Of a DNA stretch of 55,510 bases, positions 35,296 to 43,226 are shown one piece after another; positions within the stretch are counted from its first letter, which is position 1, and the number at the start of each line of letters is the position of its first letter. Below the pieces are notes generated by a model that saw nothing but the letters and a program-made list of their open reading frames with translations, was not told the DNA's origin and made no database searches. Made by a program: the position numbers and the translations under genes. The DNA is from Deltaproteobacteria bacterium (GTDB lineage: Bacteria; Desulfobacterota; Binatia; UBA9968): positions 1-55,510 of the forward strand of contig JACQUW010000049.1 in assembly GCA_016210115.1 (NCBI GenBank). The letters are read 5' to 3'.

Positions 35296-36411
35296 ATGGC
35301 GCTCTTTTTTCATTCGGATGATGTCGATTATTTGATTCCCTTCAAAGAGGCTGTGCAAATTGCCGAGCAGGCCTTGCGAGACATCCCCACCCGGACAGGC
35401 GTCAATGCTCCCCGCAAGAGGCTGAATCTCCATCGCGACGTTGGTGAATACCCTTATGATACCGTCCTTAACGTGTATGCTGGAGGGTCCGCAAGCTACG
35501 GAGCCATCGGCGCCCAGGTTGCTTTACATCGTAAGGCCATCGAGGGAACTGTCCAAAAGAGACCGCCTTTCAATCCGGATCAGACGGAGCTGGCGCTGAT
35601 TTACGACACGGACACCGGTTCGCTTCTGGGAATCATGGCTCATCGCCCGCGGCATGCTCAGGGAGTTGCAGATCTGCGAACGCCGGCAACGAGTCTGGCC
35701 GGCCTCGATCACTTTGCCCGGCGGAATGCTAAAAGGGTGGGGATTTATGGCTCCGGCCACCAGGCGTGCTCAACCTTCATGGGCCTCACAGAGTTAAGAC
35801 AAATCGAGAGCGCGAAAGTTTTCAGCCCGACGCGCGCCCACCGCGAAACATTCGCGAGGCGAATGAGCGATATCACTCATCTTCCGGTGGAGCCGGTGGA
35901 TCAGCCCAGACTCGCAGCCAGGGATGCGGACATCATCCTATGCATGACGAACACCAATGTGCCCGCCATCGATGGCTCCTGGCTGGAAGAAGGGCAGTAC
36001 ATTATCTCGGTTGTCGGGAGCAATATCGAGCTGGTCAAGAGCGGCAATATCTCCGCACCCCGGCGCGAGATCGATGACGCCACACTGAAGCGGTGTAGCT
36101 TCATAGTGGCGCTCTCCAGGGAGCAGGCGATCGATTCGCAGCAGGGGGATATCTACTGGCCCGTTCAGAATCGGGTTATTTCGTGGGACAAAGTAGTCGA
36201 TATCGCGGAGGTGCTTGCGGGCCGGGCTGCGGGAAGAACGGACGACAAGCAGATCATTCTTTACAAGAATCAGGGAGGTCAGGGAATTATCGACATCGCG
36301 CTCGCCAAAAAATGTTACGAGCTGGCGCGCAAGGCGGGGAAAGGCTATGAATTGAATATCCGTCCTCGTGAGAATTGGTGGGTCCAAGGGGGAAGATCAC
36401 AGCTTTGGTGA
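35296..36411 (+). CDS. Ornithine cyclodeaminase / mu-crystallin family protein
   Basis: 371 residues from the ATG at 35296 (GGAGGAG 5 bases upstream); a GTG at 35269 is the longer alternative. The fold is clear: FHSDDVDYLIPFKEAVQIAE opens it, then RTPATSLAGLDHFARRNAKR, the Rossmann loop VGIYGSGHQACSTF and IILCMTNTNVPAIDGSWL. Members are NAD(P)-dependent imine reductases, ornithine cyclodeaminases or related dehydrogenases, so the activity is not set. The N-terminal Lys/Arg substrate residues are not confidently placed. The next gene, an MFS transporter 9 bases on, is probably co-transcribed. Confidence 0.88.
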   Translation: MALFFHSDDVDYLIPFKEAVQIAEQALRDIPTRTGVNAPRKRLNLHRDVGEYPYDTVLNVYAGGSASYGAIGAQVALHRKAIEGTVQKRPPFNPDQTELALIYDTDTGSLLGIMAHRPRHAQGVADLRTPATSLAGLDHFARRNAKRVGIYGSGHQACSTFMGLTELRQIESAKVFSPTRAHRETFARRMSDITHLPVEPVDQPRLAARDADIILCMTNTNVPAIDGSWLEEGQYIISVVGSNIELVKSGNISAPRREIDDATLKRCSFIVALSREQAIDSQQGDIYWPVQNRVISWDKVVDIAEVLAGRAAGRTDDKQIILYKNQGGQGIIDIALAKKCYELARKAGKGYELNIRPRENWWVQGGRSQLW

Positions 36412-36420
36412 TCGGCAGGC

Positions 36421-37644
36421 ATGGAACAGGCGCAATCTTCTCTTGCTTCTCTCCGCATGCTTCGCGCCGGGGAGTTCAGACTCCTCGGCGTCATCACCGG
36501 AGGCCATTTTATCATCCACTGGTTTCAGCAGTTGTTTCCCGTAGTGCTCCCCTCTATCAAAGCAGGCCTGGGCCTCAATGATATTCAGGTGGGCGCTCTC
36601 ACATCCGCGCGCCAGCTGGTCAATGGAAGCATGGATCTTCCCGCCGGGCTTCTGGCGGACTCTGTGGTCCGCTATCGCGCTCTATTGCTGGCATCCGCTA
36701 TTATCTCCATGGGAACGGCATACCTTCTTATGGGGTCGGGGACCGGGTTTGTTTCGGCCCTGCTGGGCGCCGGACTTGTAGGTTTGGGGACGGCCTTGTG
36801 GCACCCAGCGGCGGCGGCTTCCCTATCGAACCAGTTCCCAAATCGCAGGGCCACCGCGCTTTCGGTTCATGGCATGGGCGCTACGATCAGCGACACTCTG
36901 ACACCGCTCGGCGCCGGGTTACTGCTTCTGAGTTTTTCCTGGACGAGCGTGCTTAGCCTGCAAATACTGCCGGCCCTGGGCTTCGGCGTTCTCCTTTGGA
37001 TCGGGCTGGCGGGGCTTTTCTCAATTCGGGAATCTGGCGGAACCGCTTCGGCCGCAGATTTTCGCGAAATAGCGGCTTTGGTCAGGAACCCCGCTTTTGT
37101 CGGCGTTACCGTGGCGGCTGCCTTCATGTCGATGGGACGCGTGATCGTCCTAACGTTCCTGCCCATTTACATTCAGGAACACTTGAAATACTCCCCGTTC
37201 GGTTTGGGTTTTTATATCGCGCTGCTCCATGCGATGGGAACTGTGTCGCAACCGATCCTGGGTTTTCTGTCGGATCGATTTGGCCGCAAGGCGGTGCTTT
37301 TCCCGTCCTTTCTTACCCTTGGAGCGCTCTTCGCTTTACTGGCCGTTGCAAATCCGGGATTGCAGCTCGGCGTGGTTATCAGCGCCATCGGACTGTTTTT
37401 TTACACGCTCATGAACATCACCTTTGCGGCGGTCATGGATGTCGCGGCGGCAAAAATTCAGGCTTCTTCATACGGCCTTTCCTCTCTGATGGTTCAGGTG
37501 GCGGTTTTTCCAATTCCCATCCTGGCGGGTTATCTCGTTCAGAATTACGGGATTCAATACGCCTTTCTCCTGGCGAGCGGCTTTCTGTTCATGGGTGGAC
37601 TACTGGTTCTTCCGCTGAATCTTTACAGAGGCAGCAAAAGGTAA
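36421..37644 (+). CDS. MFS transporter
   Basis: 407 residues, about 12 membrane segments. The motif A loop is LPAGLLADSVVRYRALLL, and the second-half counterpart is ILGFLSDRFGRKAVLFP, very typical (G-x-L-S-D-R-F-G-R-K). A glycine-rich GLGTALWHPAAAASLS resembles the fosmidomycin-resistance-type (Fsr) branch, which exports small molecules. The start ATG is 9 bases after the cyclodeaminase-like gene; a purine-rich stretch is present but no strong ribosome site. Substrate unknown; a link to the upstream gene product is inferred from spacing only. Confidence 0.88.
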   Translation: MEQAQSSLASLRMLRAGEFRLLGVITGGHFIIHWFQQLFPVVLPSIKAGLGLNDIQVGALTSARQLVNGSMDLPAGLLADSVVRYRALLLASAIISMGTAYLLMGSGTGFVSALLGAGLVGLGTALWHPAAAASLSNQFPNRRATALSVHGMGATISDTLTPLGAGLLLLSFSWTSVLSLQILPALGFGVLLWIGLAGLFSIRESGGTASAADFREIAALVRNPAFVGVTVAAAFMSMGRVIVLTFLPIYIQEHLKYSPFGLGFYIALLHAMGTVSQPILGFLSDRFGRKAVLFPSFLTLGALFALLAVANPGLQLGVVISAIGLFFYTLMNITFAAVMDVAAAKIQASSYGLSSLMVQVAVFPIPILAGYLVQNYGIQYAFLLASGFLFMGGLLVLPLNLYRGSKR

Positions 37645-37671
37645 CCCCGTTTACTACTATATACCACTGAA

Positions 37672-37880
37672 AAATTTGCCAAGCGGAGCGTTGATTCAAG
37701 CGGCAACCCTGACTCCATCAGACAACTTCACAGAAATTGTTGATAACCCTGTTGATAAGTAGACTCGATGTAAAACCGCACGAGGGAGCGGAGGCCAGCC
37801 GGAACAAATTGCCGATTTTACGAGCAGCGAATCCTTTTAAAAATCAGTAAGCATGCTAGCTTGGCAAATTTGCCGGGCGG
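37672..37880. repeat. Direct repeats and DnaA-box-like 9-mers in a convergent intergenic region
   Basis: AAATTTGCC-RR-GCGG occurs at 37672-37686 and 37866-37880; the second copy includes the palindrome GGCAAATTTGCC (37863-37874). Between them TTATCAACA (minus strand) occurs twice, at 37738-37746 and 37750-37758, 12 bases apart, one base from the DnaA-box consensus TTATCCACA. No gene is visible. Confidence 0.45.
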
Positions 37881-38744
37881 CTATCTCGCCAGATTAATCG
37901 AAATAGTTCCCGCGACTACGCTGCTGATTCCAGCGATCGTCCTGAAATTGATCCGCTCCACATCCCTCAGGAATACCACCGAGCCCAGCAAGGCCCACAT
38001 CGGATAGGTTGCCCCCAAAGGCGCGACCACCACCACGGGTCCAAGACTCAAGGCGGTCATAATACAGAGGATCGACAGGGTCTCGCACAGGCCGGTAAAG
38101 ACGAAGGGCCAGAACGCTCGCCGATCCCAGACCAATCGCTCATCCGAACTAAAGAGCGCCAGATACGCAAAAAACCAAAGAAGGGATGAGGCGCCCATGA
38201 TGGCGCTGTAAAAGAGGGGTGCGTTCGCGAGCGAGAGCGCGTAACGCCGGATGGGGTGATTGATGCCGGTGAGACAGGCGGCCGCGAGAGGCAAAAGCAA
38301 ATGCCACCAGCGGTACGTGGGAACCAACTTCTCCGGTTTCCATGAAATCAAGACGATTCCGCAGACCACGAGCACTGTGCCCAGGAGCACGGCGGGACCC
38401 GCATGTTCCTGCAGAACCAGAATCGCAATACCTGCGCTGACCAGAGGGCTTGTAGATTGAAGCGCGCTACTGCGCGACGCGCCGATTTTATCCACACCGG
38501 TATAGGCAAACAAACGTACACCAAGCTGGGTCAGCCCCACGAACAAAAGCAAGAAGATGGTGATCAGCGGTACGTTTGGAATGCCACCGGTGAGAAAAAC
38601 CGCAGTCCAGAGGGTCACCAGCTGGATGATAATCGACAAGAAAGTGACCGTCCGCGGCGTAGAATATCTTAACCCCTTCCGGGCCAAGATCAGCGCTGTC
38701 GCATAGGAAATCGCAGTAAACAAGGCTACCAGTTGTGCAGACAT
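37881..38744 (-). CDS. EamA/DMT-superfamily transporter
   Basis: 287 residues from the ATG at 38744; a TTG at 38768 gives 8 more residues. About ten hydrophobic helices in two five-helix halves. GASRSSALQSTSPLVSAGIA and PLGATYPMWALLGSVVFLRD are the paired EamA signatures that sit near helices 4 and 9. Such proteins export amino acids or metabolites, or take up sugars; substrate unknown. It follows the RAYT gene on the same strand, 54 bases away, and converges with the MFS gene. Confidence 0.85.
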   Translation of the reverse strand: MSAQLVALFTAISYATALILARKGLRYSTPRTVTFLSIIIQLVTLWTAVFLTGGIPNVPLITIFLLLFVGLTQLGVRLFAYTGVDKIGASRSSALQSTSPLVSAGIAILVLQEHAGPAVLLGTVLVVCGIVLISWKPEKLVPTYRWWHLLLPLAAACLTGINHPIRRYALSLANAPLFYSAIMGASSLLWFFAYLALFSSDERLVWDRRAFWPFVFTGLCETLSILCIMTALSLGPVVVVAPLGATYPMWALLGSVVFLRDVERINFRTIAGISSVVAGTISINLAR

Positions 38745-38798
38745 GGGGAGAGGAAGGCCGAACTGCAACCCTAGAGGATCGGGGATTTCCTCCTGAAT

Positions 38799-39440
38799 TT
38801 AGTAGACTCCGTGGGCTTCAAACCCGCCTCTGCGATTTTCGTCGATACGCGCAGAATTGTTGACGTCCTCATCCCAACGGGCAGGATTGGTCACGATGTA
38901 TTCGCGAATACGATCCAATTCGGATTCATTGCGTATCACATGTTCGTAATAATTTCGTTGCCAAACGAGCATCCCAGGAGTGTCGCGCATTTCGTTAATA
39001 CGTTTGGTGGCGGCGGATTTGAATGCGCGAATTATCGCCCCTAACGATCCGGCGGCCACATTGATCAATGTCCGTAGGGGCGCAGCGCGCTGCGCCCCTA
39101 CGGCCTGCGCCCCTACGGAATCGCCACGTTGTTTAAACCCGGCTGCACGGCGCGCCGCGCCCCTATCATCATCGATAATCCAAACAAGCCCATGAATGTG
39201 GTTTGGCATGACCACACCTACGTCCAATTTGACATTGGGTCTCAGAACCGACGCGCGAAACCATTCATCCTGAACAATCTGTCCCACATCGTTCAACCGC
39301 ATTTTTCCTTCCACAATATCACCAAGCACACATTTCCGATTTTGCGTGCAGATAGTCACGAAGTAGACTCCGGGCTGCGTGTAATCGTATCCTTTCCACC
39401 TGATAGAATGGCGATGGTACTTTTCCAGGCCAAATTTCAT
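38799..39440 (-). CDS. REP-associated tyrosine transposase (RAYT, Y1/HUH)
   Basis: 213 residues from the ATG at 39440; the frame is open to 39506 but that part is a repeat. RAYT features: GVYFVTICTQNRKCVLGD near the start, the HUH pair GVVMPNHIHGLVWII (His81, His83), and the Tyr helix WQRNYYEHVIRNESELDRIR (Tyr164/Tyr165), followed by YIVTNPARW. RAYTs are single-copy, domesticated IS200-like enzymes that spread REP palindromes. Here a perfect 32-base palindrome and a half copy (39072-39118) lie in the coding region and encode residues about 109-123 (SVGAQAVGAQRAAPL), between the HUH and Tyr motifs. The frame remains open, so the enzyme may still work. Confidence 0.9.
   Translation of the reverse strand: MKFGLEKYHRHSIRWKGYDYTQPGVYFVTICTQNRKCVLGDIVEGKMRLNDVGQIVQDEWFRASVLRPNVKLDVGVVMPNHIHGLVWIIDDDRGAARRAAGFKQRGDSVGAQAVGAQRAAPLRTLINVAAGSLGAIIRAFKSAATKRINEMRDTPGMLVWQRNYYEHVIRNESELDRIREYIVTNPARWDEDVNNSARIDENRRGGFEAHGVY
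39072..39118. repeat. REP-like perfect palindrome plus half copy inside the RAYT gene
   Basis: CCGTAGGGGCGCAGCG followed immediately by its exact reverse complement (39072-39103), then CCTGCGCCCCTACGG (39104-39118) as an extra half. It shares the GTAGGG/CCCTAC ends with the copies at 44602 and 50843. Confidence 0.88.
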
Positions 39441-39462
39441 GCGTATATCCCTCGATTGCCGC

Positions 39463-39484
39463 GTACGGGCGCACTGCGCCCTAC
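39463..39484. repeat. Degenerate REP-like palindrome upstream of RAYT
   Basis: GTACGGGCGCACTGCGCCCT plus AC is an imperfect palindrome 22 bases before the RAYT ATG, between it and the end of the nitroreductase gene (39491). It has the GTA-GGGCGC core of the other copies. Confidence 0.65.
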
Positions 39485-39490
39485 CACGTC

Positions 39491-40156
39491 TCATTCTTTC
39501 GGCCACGCGCGAATCTCCGCGTCCCGGCGAAGCTTCTTGGAATCGTAAATCTCCCGGTGCGTGAAGGCCGCGATCTTTCTTCTGGGCTTGGCCTTAGGCC
39601 AGTTACGCGCATGACCGATCGGGACGATCCAGAGAAGACGGAGAGGTTGTGGCACTCTAAAGAGCTCTCGCAACTCAGGCTCGACCTCTTCACGCACCGA
39701 AACCCAGACGGTTCCGAGTCCCATGCTTGCAGCCGCCAACATCATATGCTCCACAGCGTTGGCTATGCTCGCCTGAAAAAGCTTTTCTCGGTCTCCGGGT
39801 TGGCGCGTCGTCAGATAGACCCGCATGGTCCGCGGGTCGCCAAGAACTAAGACCAATATACTCACGTCGCCGACATAATCTTTTTTGAGCCCCTTGTAGT
39901 GGACCGGATCTTCGGCTTTGCGCCGCTTCCATTCGTTATCGTAGATCTGTCGCACCCGCCTCATCTTCGCGCGATCGCGGGTAATCACTAACTCCCACGG
40001 CTGCGTGTTGGCTCCGGAAGGCGCCCAACGGCCCGCTTCGAGAATACTATTCAGTTGCTTTTCGGTCACCTTGCCGCTCTTATAGACCCTAACGCTCCGC
40101 CGCTTGCGGATGATCGCTGACAATTCGTCGCTTTTCACTGATTCTCCTCGGTTCAT
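39491..40156 (-). CDS. Nitroreductase-family FMN protein
   Basis: 221 residues. IIRKRRSVRVYKSGKVTEKQ, then LEAGRWAPSGANTQPWELVI form the FMN-binding N-terminus (R-R-S-x-R and the S-x-x-N-x-Q-P-W motif). ASIANAVEHMMLAAASMGLG and IVPIGHARNWPKAKPRRKIA complete the fold. These enzymes reduce nitro compounds or quinones, or act in dehalogenation and ring chemistry, with NAD(P)H. Its ATG overlaps the stop of the upstream binding protein (ATGA at 40153-40156). The 3' end reaches the REP-like palindrome upstream of RAYT. Confidence 0.9.
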   Translation of the reverse strand: MNRGESVKSDELSAIIRKRRSVRVYKSGKVTEKQLNSILEAGRWAPSGANTQPWELVITRDRAKMRRVRQIYDNEWKRRKAEDPVHYKGLKKDYVGDVSILVLVLGDPRTMRVYLTTRQPGDREKLFQASIANAVEHMMLAAASMGLGTVWVSVREEVEPELRELFRVPQPLRLLWIVPIGHARNWPKAKPRRKIAAFTHREIYDSKKLRRDAEIRAWPKE

Positions 40157-41253
40157 CGACCTCCCGCAGGTGATCTTGTCAGACCAAAGATTTCGCGAAA
40201 GTCGTTCAGGTATCGTTCCAGCGCGGATGCGAACTCCGGCGACACCACGTAATCGCCTTCAATCTGGAATTCCTTGTGTCTAACCGGCACACCTTTCATG
40301 GCAGGGCTACGGCCCATTCCGGCCAATATCTTTTGTCCTTTTTCCGACGTTATCCATTCAACGAAAAGAATGGCCGCATGCGGATGGGGCGCTCTGTTTG
40401 CCAGAAACAATCCGTGCGGGCTCAAAATCTTGGGCGACAATATGGAAAATCCCAAGGGAGCCCCTCTATCCCTCTGCTCTGCCGCGCTTTGCCCCACGAC
40501 AACAACCGCAAGCTCGTACTCCCCAGCGCTAACGAGCTGAACCGTCAGTCCCTGGCTCCTGACGAAGTGGAGGTTTTGTCTTGACAGCTCCTTGAGATAA
40601 GCAATCGCCCTGTCTCTGCCCCAGGATTGTTCCATGGCGGCAAGAAGATAGGCCGCCTCCGGGTCGAGGACCATTTTACCTTTCCACTTGGGATGGAGAA
40701 GATCCTGGTAGCTCTTAGGCGCCTGATCCGGACTGACCCATCTCGTGTTGTAGCAAAGCGCTCTCGTCTGAATAAAGATCGGATGCCAATAGCCTTTCTT
40801 ATCGTAGGTCCCGGCAATGAAGCGCGTCGTGTCAATAAAAGGATAAGGCGCAACCAGATCCGCTCTGATGATTGCGAGACCATAACTCAACTCAATTTGA
40901 ATGACATCGGCTGCGTATCTCCCGGCTCTGGCTTCGGCTAACGTCCTATTGAGAACTTCATTTCTACTTCCCCTGTACAGGTTCAGGATCACGGACGGGT
41001 ACTCGGCTTGGAACGCCTTCTGAAGAATGGGGAATGCATCGGGCAGCAGGGTTCCGTAAAGCATAACCCGCCCTTCCTTCTTGGCGCCCTCTTTCAGGTA
41101 AGCTTCCCTCTCAGCTCCCTTCAATGAGCCGGCCTTGCCAACGATCTCTCCTATGGAAGCCGAACCCGGCATTGGCCACGAGAGAAACGGAAGTAACAAT
41201 AAGAACGCGGTTCCCAGTTGCGGCCAAGCCGCCCATCCCCTTCCCTTCTTCAT
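40153..41253 (-). CDS. Extracellular solute-binding protein (FbpA/AfuA-like), orphan
   Basis: 366 residues with a signal peptide (AFLLLLPFLSWPMPGSASIG). EGRVMLYGTLLPDAFPILQK, YNTRWVSPDQAPKSYQDLLH, PKWKGKMVLDPEA and AILFVEWITSEKGQKILAGM are the same landmarks as in the proteins at 24080 and 45708, so these three are paralogs. No permease or ATPase is nearby. It is followed, with a 4-base overlap, by a nitroreductase. Ligand unknown. An upstream membrane protein gene ends 2 bases before this start. Confidence 0.9.
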   Translation of the reverse strand: MKKGRGWAAWPQLGTAFLLLLPFLSWPMPGSASIGEIVGKAGSLKGAEREAYLKEGAKKEGRVMLYGTLLPDAFPILQKAFQAEYPSVILNLYRGSRNEVLNRTLAEARAGRYAADVIQIELSYGLAIIRADLVAPYPFIDTTRFIAGTYDKKGYWHPIFIQTRALCYNTRWVSPDQAPKSYQDLLHPKWKGKMVLDPEAAYLLAAMEQSWGRDRAIAYLKELSRQNLHFVRSQGLTVQLVSAGEYELAVVVVGQSAAEQRDRGAPLGFSILSPKILSPHGLFLANRAPHPHAAILFVEWITSEKGQKILAGMGRSPAMKGVPVRHKEFQIEGDYVVSPEFASALERYLNDFREIFGLTRSPAGGR

Positions 41254-41255
41254 AT

Positions 41256-41783
41256 CTAACCGCGCGCCTCAACCTCTTTCAAAAGCGTCGCCAGATACGA
41301 TCTGGAAGGAAATTCGATGACCAGCAGCAGAAGACTGGCAATAGAGAAGAGATACTGATCCCTGACATAGCCGCCGATGGCCGCCAAAACCAATCCATAA
41401 ACCGCCATGGCTTCCACGATGGCGTAAGCGACGATCTTGCTCGTGACGTAGGACGAGACGACCTGCGCCGCGCGCTCCTCCAGAGGCGTTGTGTGCTCCT
41501 GCAAGACCTGAAGGGTCTTGTATTTCTTTGTCCCCCCGAGAATCGCCTCTTTGGCCAGAAACCGATTTCTCCACCAGATAAAAGTTCCCAAATCGATGAA
41601 CGCCAGAAGCCACAAGATCATCCGGACGGTCTCAGCGGCAGAGGAAGCTAAGAATCCGGACCTCCGCAGGACAAATTCCGTAATCCAGAGATAAATGAAG
41701 ATGCCGCTGACAAAAAACGTCCACAACAAAAGCAGGATGGTCTGCTGACTTTCCAGTGACTTTTTAAATTCCGGCCGAATCAT
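41256..41783 (-). CDS. Membrane protein of unknown function
   Basis: 175 residues with four or five hydrophobic segments: TILLLLWTFFVSGIFIYLWI, ILWLLAFIDLGTFIWW, IVEAMAVYGLVLAAIGG and LFSIASLLLLVIEF. The third pair contains KIVAYAIVEAMAVYGLVLAA, which faintly recalls the c-subunit helix of ATP synthases (A-x-x-E-A-x-x-Y-G-L), but the protein is twice that length and the resemblance may be chance. No ribosome site is obvious. It ends 2 bases before a binding-protein gene, so it may belong to that operon. Confidence 0.7.
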   Translation of the reverse strand: MIRPEFKKSLESQQTILLLLWTFFVSGIFIYLWITEFVLRRSGFLASSAAETVRMILWLLAFIDLGTFIWWRNRFLAKEAILGGTKKYKTLQVLQEHTTPLEERAAQVVSSYVTSKIVAYAIVEAMAVYGLVLAAIGGYVRDQYLFSIASLLLLVIEFPSRSYLATLLKEVEARG

Positions 41784-41879
41784 ATCTCTACAACCTCCTC
41801 AAAATAGGACCGAACTCGCGCCGTGTACTGAACCCGCAAATTTTTCGTTTCCCGCCCCGAACGTAGACATACAGGAGAT

Positions 41880-41913
41880 TGTTCATGTTTTCGGAATTCC
41901 GAAGACATGAACA
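41880..41913. repeat. 34-base near-perfect palindrome
   Basis: TGTTCATGTT then TTCGGAATTCCGAA then GACATGAACA; only one base pair mismatches. It lies in the 289-base gap between the HMG-CoA-lyase-like gene and the membrane protein. No T-run follows on either strand, so an operator or stabilising hairpin is as likely as a terminator. Confidence 0.7.
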
Positions 41914-42072
41914 TGAAATTGAAAGACGTATAACCAAAAAGAGGAAAAATTGACAGGGGGATGCCTACATTTTGACTTCCGTCAGCCGATATTGGACGCC
42001 GCCGGGAGCTTTGTCGAAGAACGATCGGCCAGGTGCGAAACAGTCTCTCAGGCGAGAGGAAGTAACGTGAAA

Positions 42073-43176
42073 TCAGGCGACCTTGGGCTTCGGAATCGGC
42101 TCCTTCCAGGGCTTTATCCCACCGCGATAGGCGCTGGGACCCAGGCGAAAATGGCGGGCTTGCTCGAAGGTTTCTACGAAAGGCATATTGGGATCGTACC
42201 AATCTTTTGAGTCGACCGGACAGGGGCCGGCTTTCGAAACATGTCCCATCGCCGGTCGCCCGAGCATCTCTTCCAGCATCCACACACAATCAATTATCCG
42301 GCCCAAATCAACACCCGTTTCGATCCCCATCCGCTCCAGCAAATGCATCAGGTCCTCTGTCGCAACCATTCCCGTAGCGCGGCCGTTTCCACAGTAGGGA
42401 CAGCCGCCGATCCCACCGATCGAGCCGTCAAGATAGACCGTGTCGCTCGCCTCCAGGCTGCGGAGGGCAGCGTAGGTGGATGACATCCCCATCCCGCGGG
42501 CATTATGAAAATGAAGCTTGAAGTGGGAAATCGTCGGCCAACGCTCTTTGATAGTCCGCAGCGTCTCCTCGACTTCGTGGGGAAAATTCCAGCTCATGGG
42601 GTCCCCCAGGCTCACGTGAGTCACCGGGATTCCGACTTCGTTCCACATCGCATGCTGCCTGCCCAGCATCTCCATCCGCTGGTCGAGTGTAAAAGGCCCG
42701 AGAAAATTGGATCCCCAGGCGGCGTTGATTCCGATGCCAGCGGCTTTGTTCCCTTTCTCTTTGGCGCGGGCAACTATCTGTGGCCACCGCTCGATTTCTT
42801 GAGCCTGGGAACGGTTGAAATTTCGGCGCACAAAGACATCGCACATGTGACAGCGCAAGTAAGGCACCGGCTCTCGTTCCAGAGTCAAAGGCGGCGAGTA
42901 CGCGCGGGCCCGTTCTTCGCCGCGCGGATTCGCCACAAGAGCGGTATACGTAATTCCGGGCTTGGGGCGAAACCGGCGAAGGAGTTCATCGATACAGGCC
43001 ATCTGGGGCGTGTATTTGGGGCTTACGAACGAGCCCACCACGATGCTTTTCAAGCCGGTTTCAGAAAGCGCTTCGAGTAACCTCACCTTTTTTTCTACAG
43101 GTATATTAACGTCCTCGATTTGCATTCCTTCCCGCATCCCCTCTTCCTTGTACTCCACCCTCGGCCACTGTCTCAT
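42073..43176 (-). CDS. HMG-CoA lyase / citramalyl-CoA lyase-like enzyme (HMGL family)
   Basis: 367 residues. The DRE-TIM barrel starts unusually, with YKEEGMREGMQIEDVNIPVE in place of the classic D-x-x-R-D-G-x-Q, so the catalytic Arg/Asp pair is altered (MREG rather than LRDG). The metal His pair is present in KLHFHNARGMGMSSTYAAL, and GIGGCPYCGNGRATGMVATE closely matches the HMG-CoA lyase GGCP signature with its active-site Cys. Family members split or form C-C bonds next to CoA or keto acids. With the CoA-transferase 50 bases upstream, a CoA-thioester degradation step is inferred. Confidence 0.85.
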   Translation of the reverse strand: MRQWPRVEYKEEGMREGMQIEDVNIPVEKKVRLLEALSETGLKSIVVGSFVSPKYTPQMACIDELLRRFRPKPGITYTALVANPRGEERARAYSPPLTLEREPVPYLRCHMCDVFVRRNFNRSQAQEIERWPQIVARAKEKGNKAAGIGINAAWGSNFLGPFTLDQRMEMLGRQHAMWNEVGIPVTHVSLGDPMSWNFPHEVEETLRTIKERWPTISHFKLHFHNARGMGMSSTYAALRSLEASDTVYLDGSIGGIGGCPYCGNGRATGMVATEDLMHLLERMGIETGVDLGRIIDCVWMLEEMLGRPAMGHVSKAGPCPVDSKDWYDPNMPFVETFEQARHFRLGPSAYRGGIKPWKEPIPKPKVA

Positions 43177-43226
43177 AGGGTCCCCCTTTATCCAAAAGAT
43201 TCCATCTTCTCTTATCAGGATAACCG

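Noticed and set aside
38799..39506. Autonomous IS200/IS605 insertion sequence
   Set aside because: The product is a RAYT type with C-terminal YIVTNPARW; no TnpB, no IS-type subterminal hairpins or target duplication were seen.
41780..42289. 169-codon minus-strand frame
   Set aside because: Overlaps the 3' end of the HMGL-like gene in another frame; low-complexity Arg/Ser-rich translation, no ribosome site or family match.
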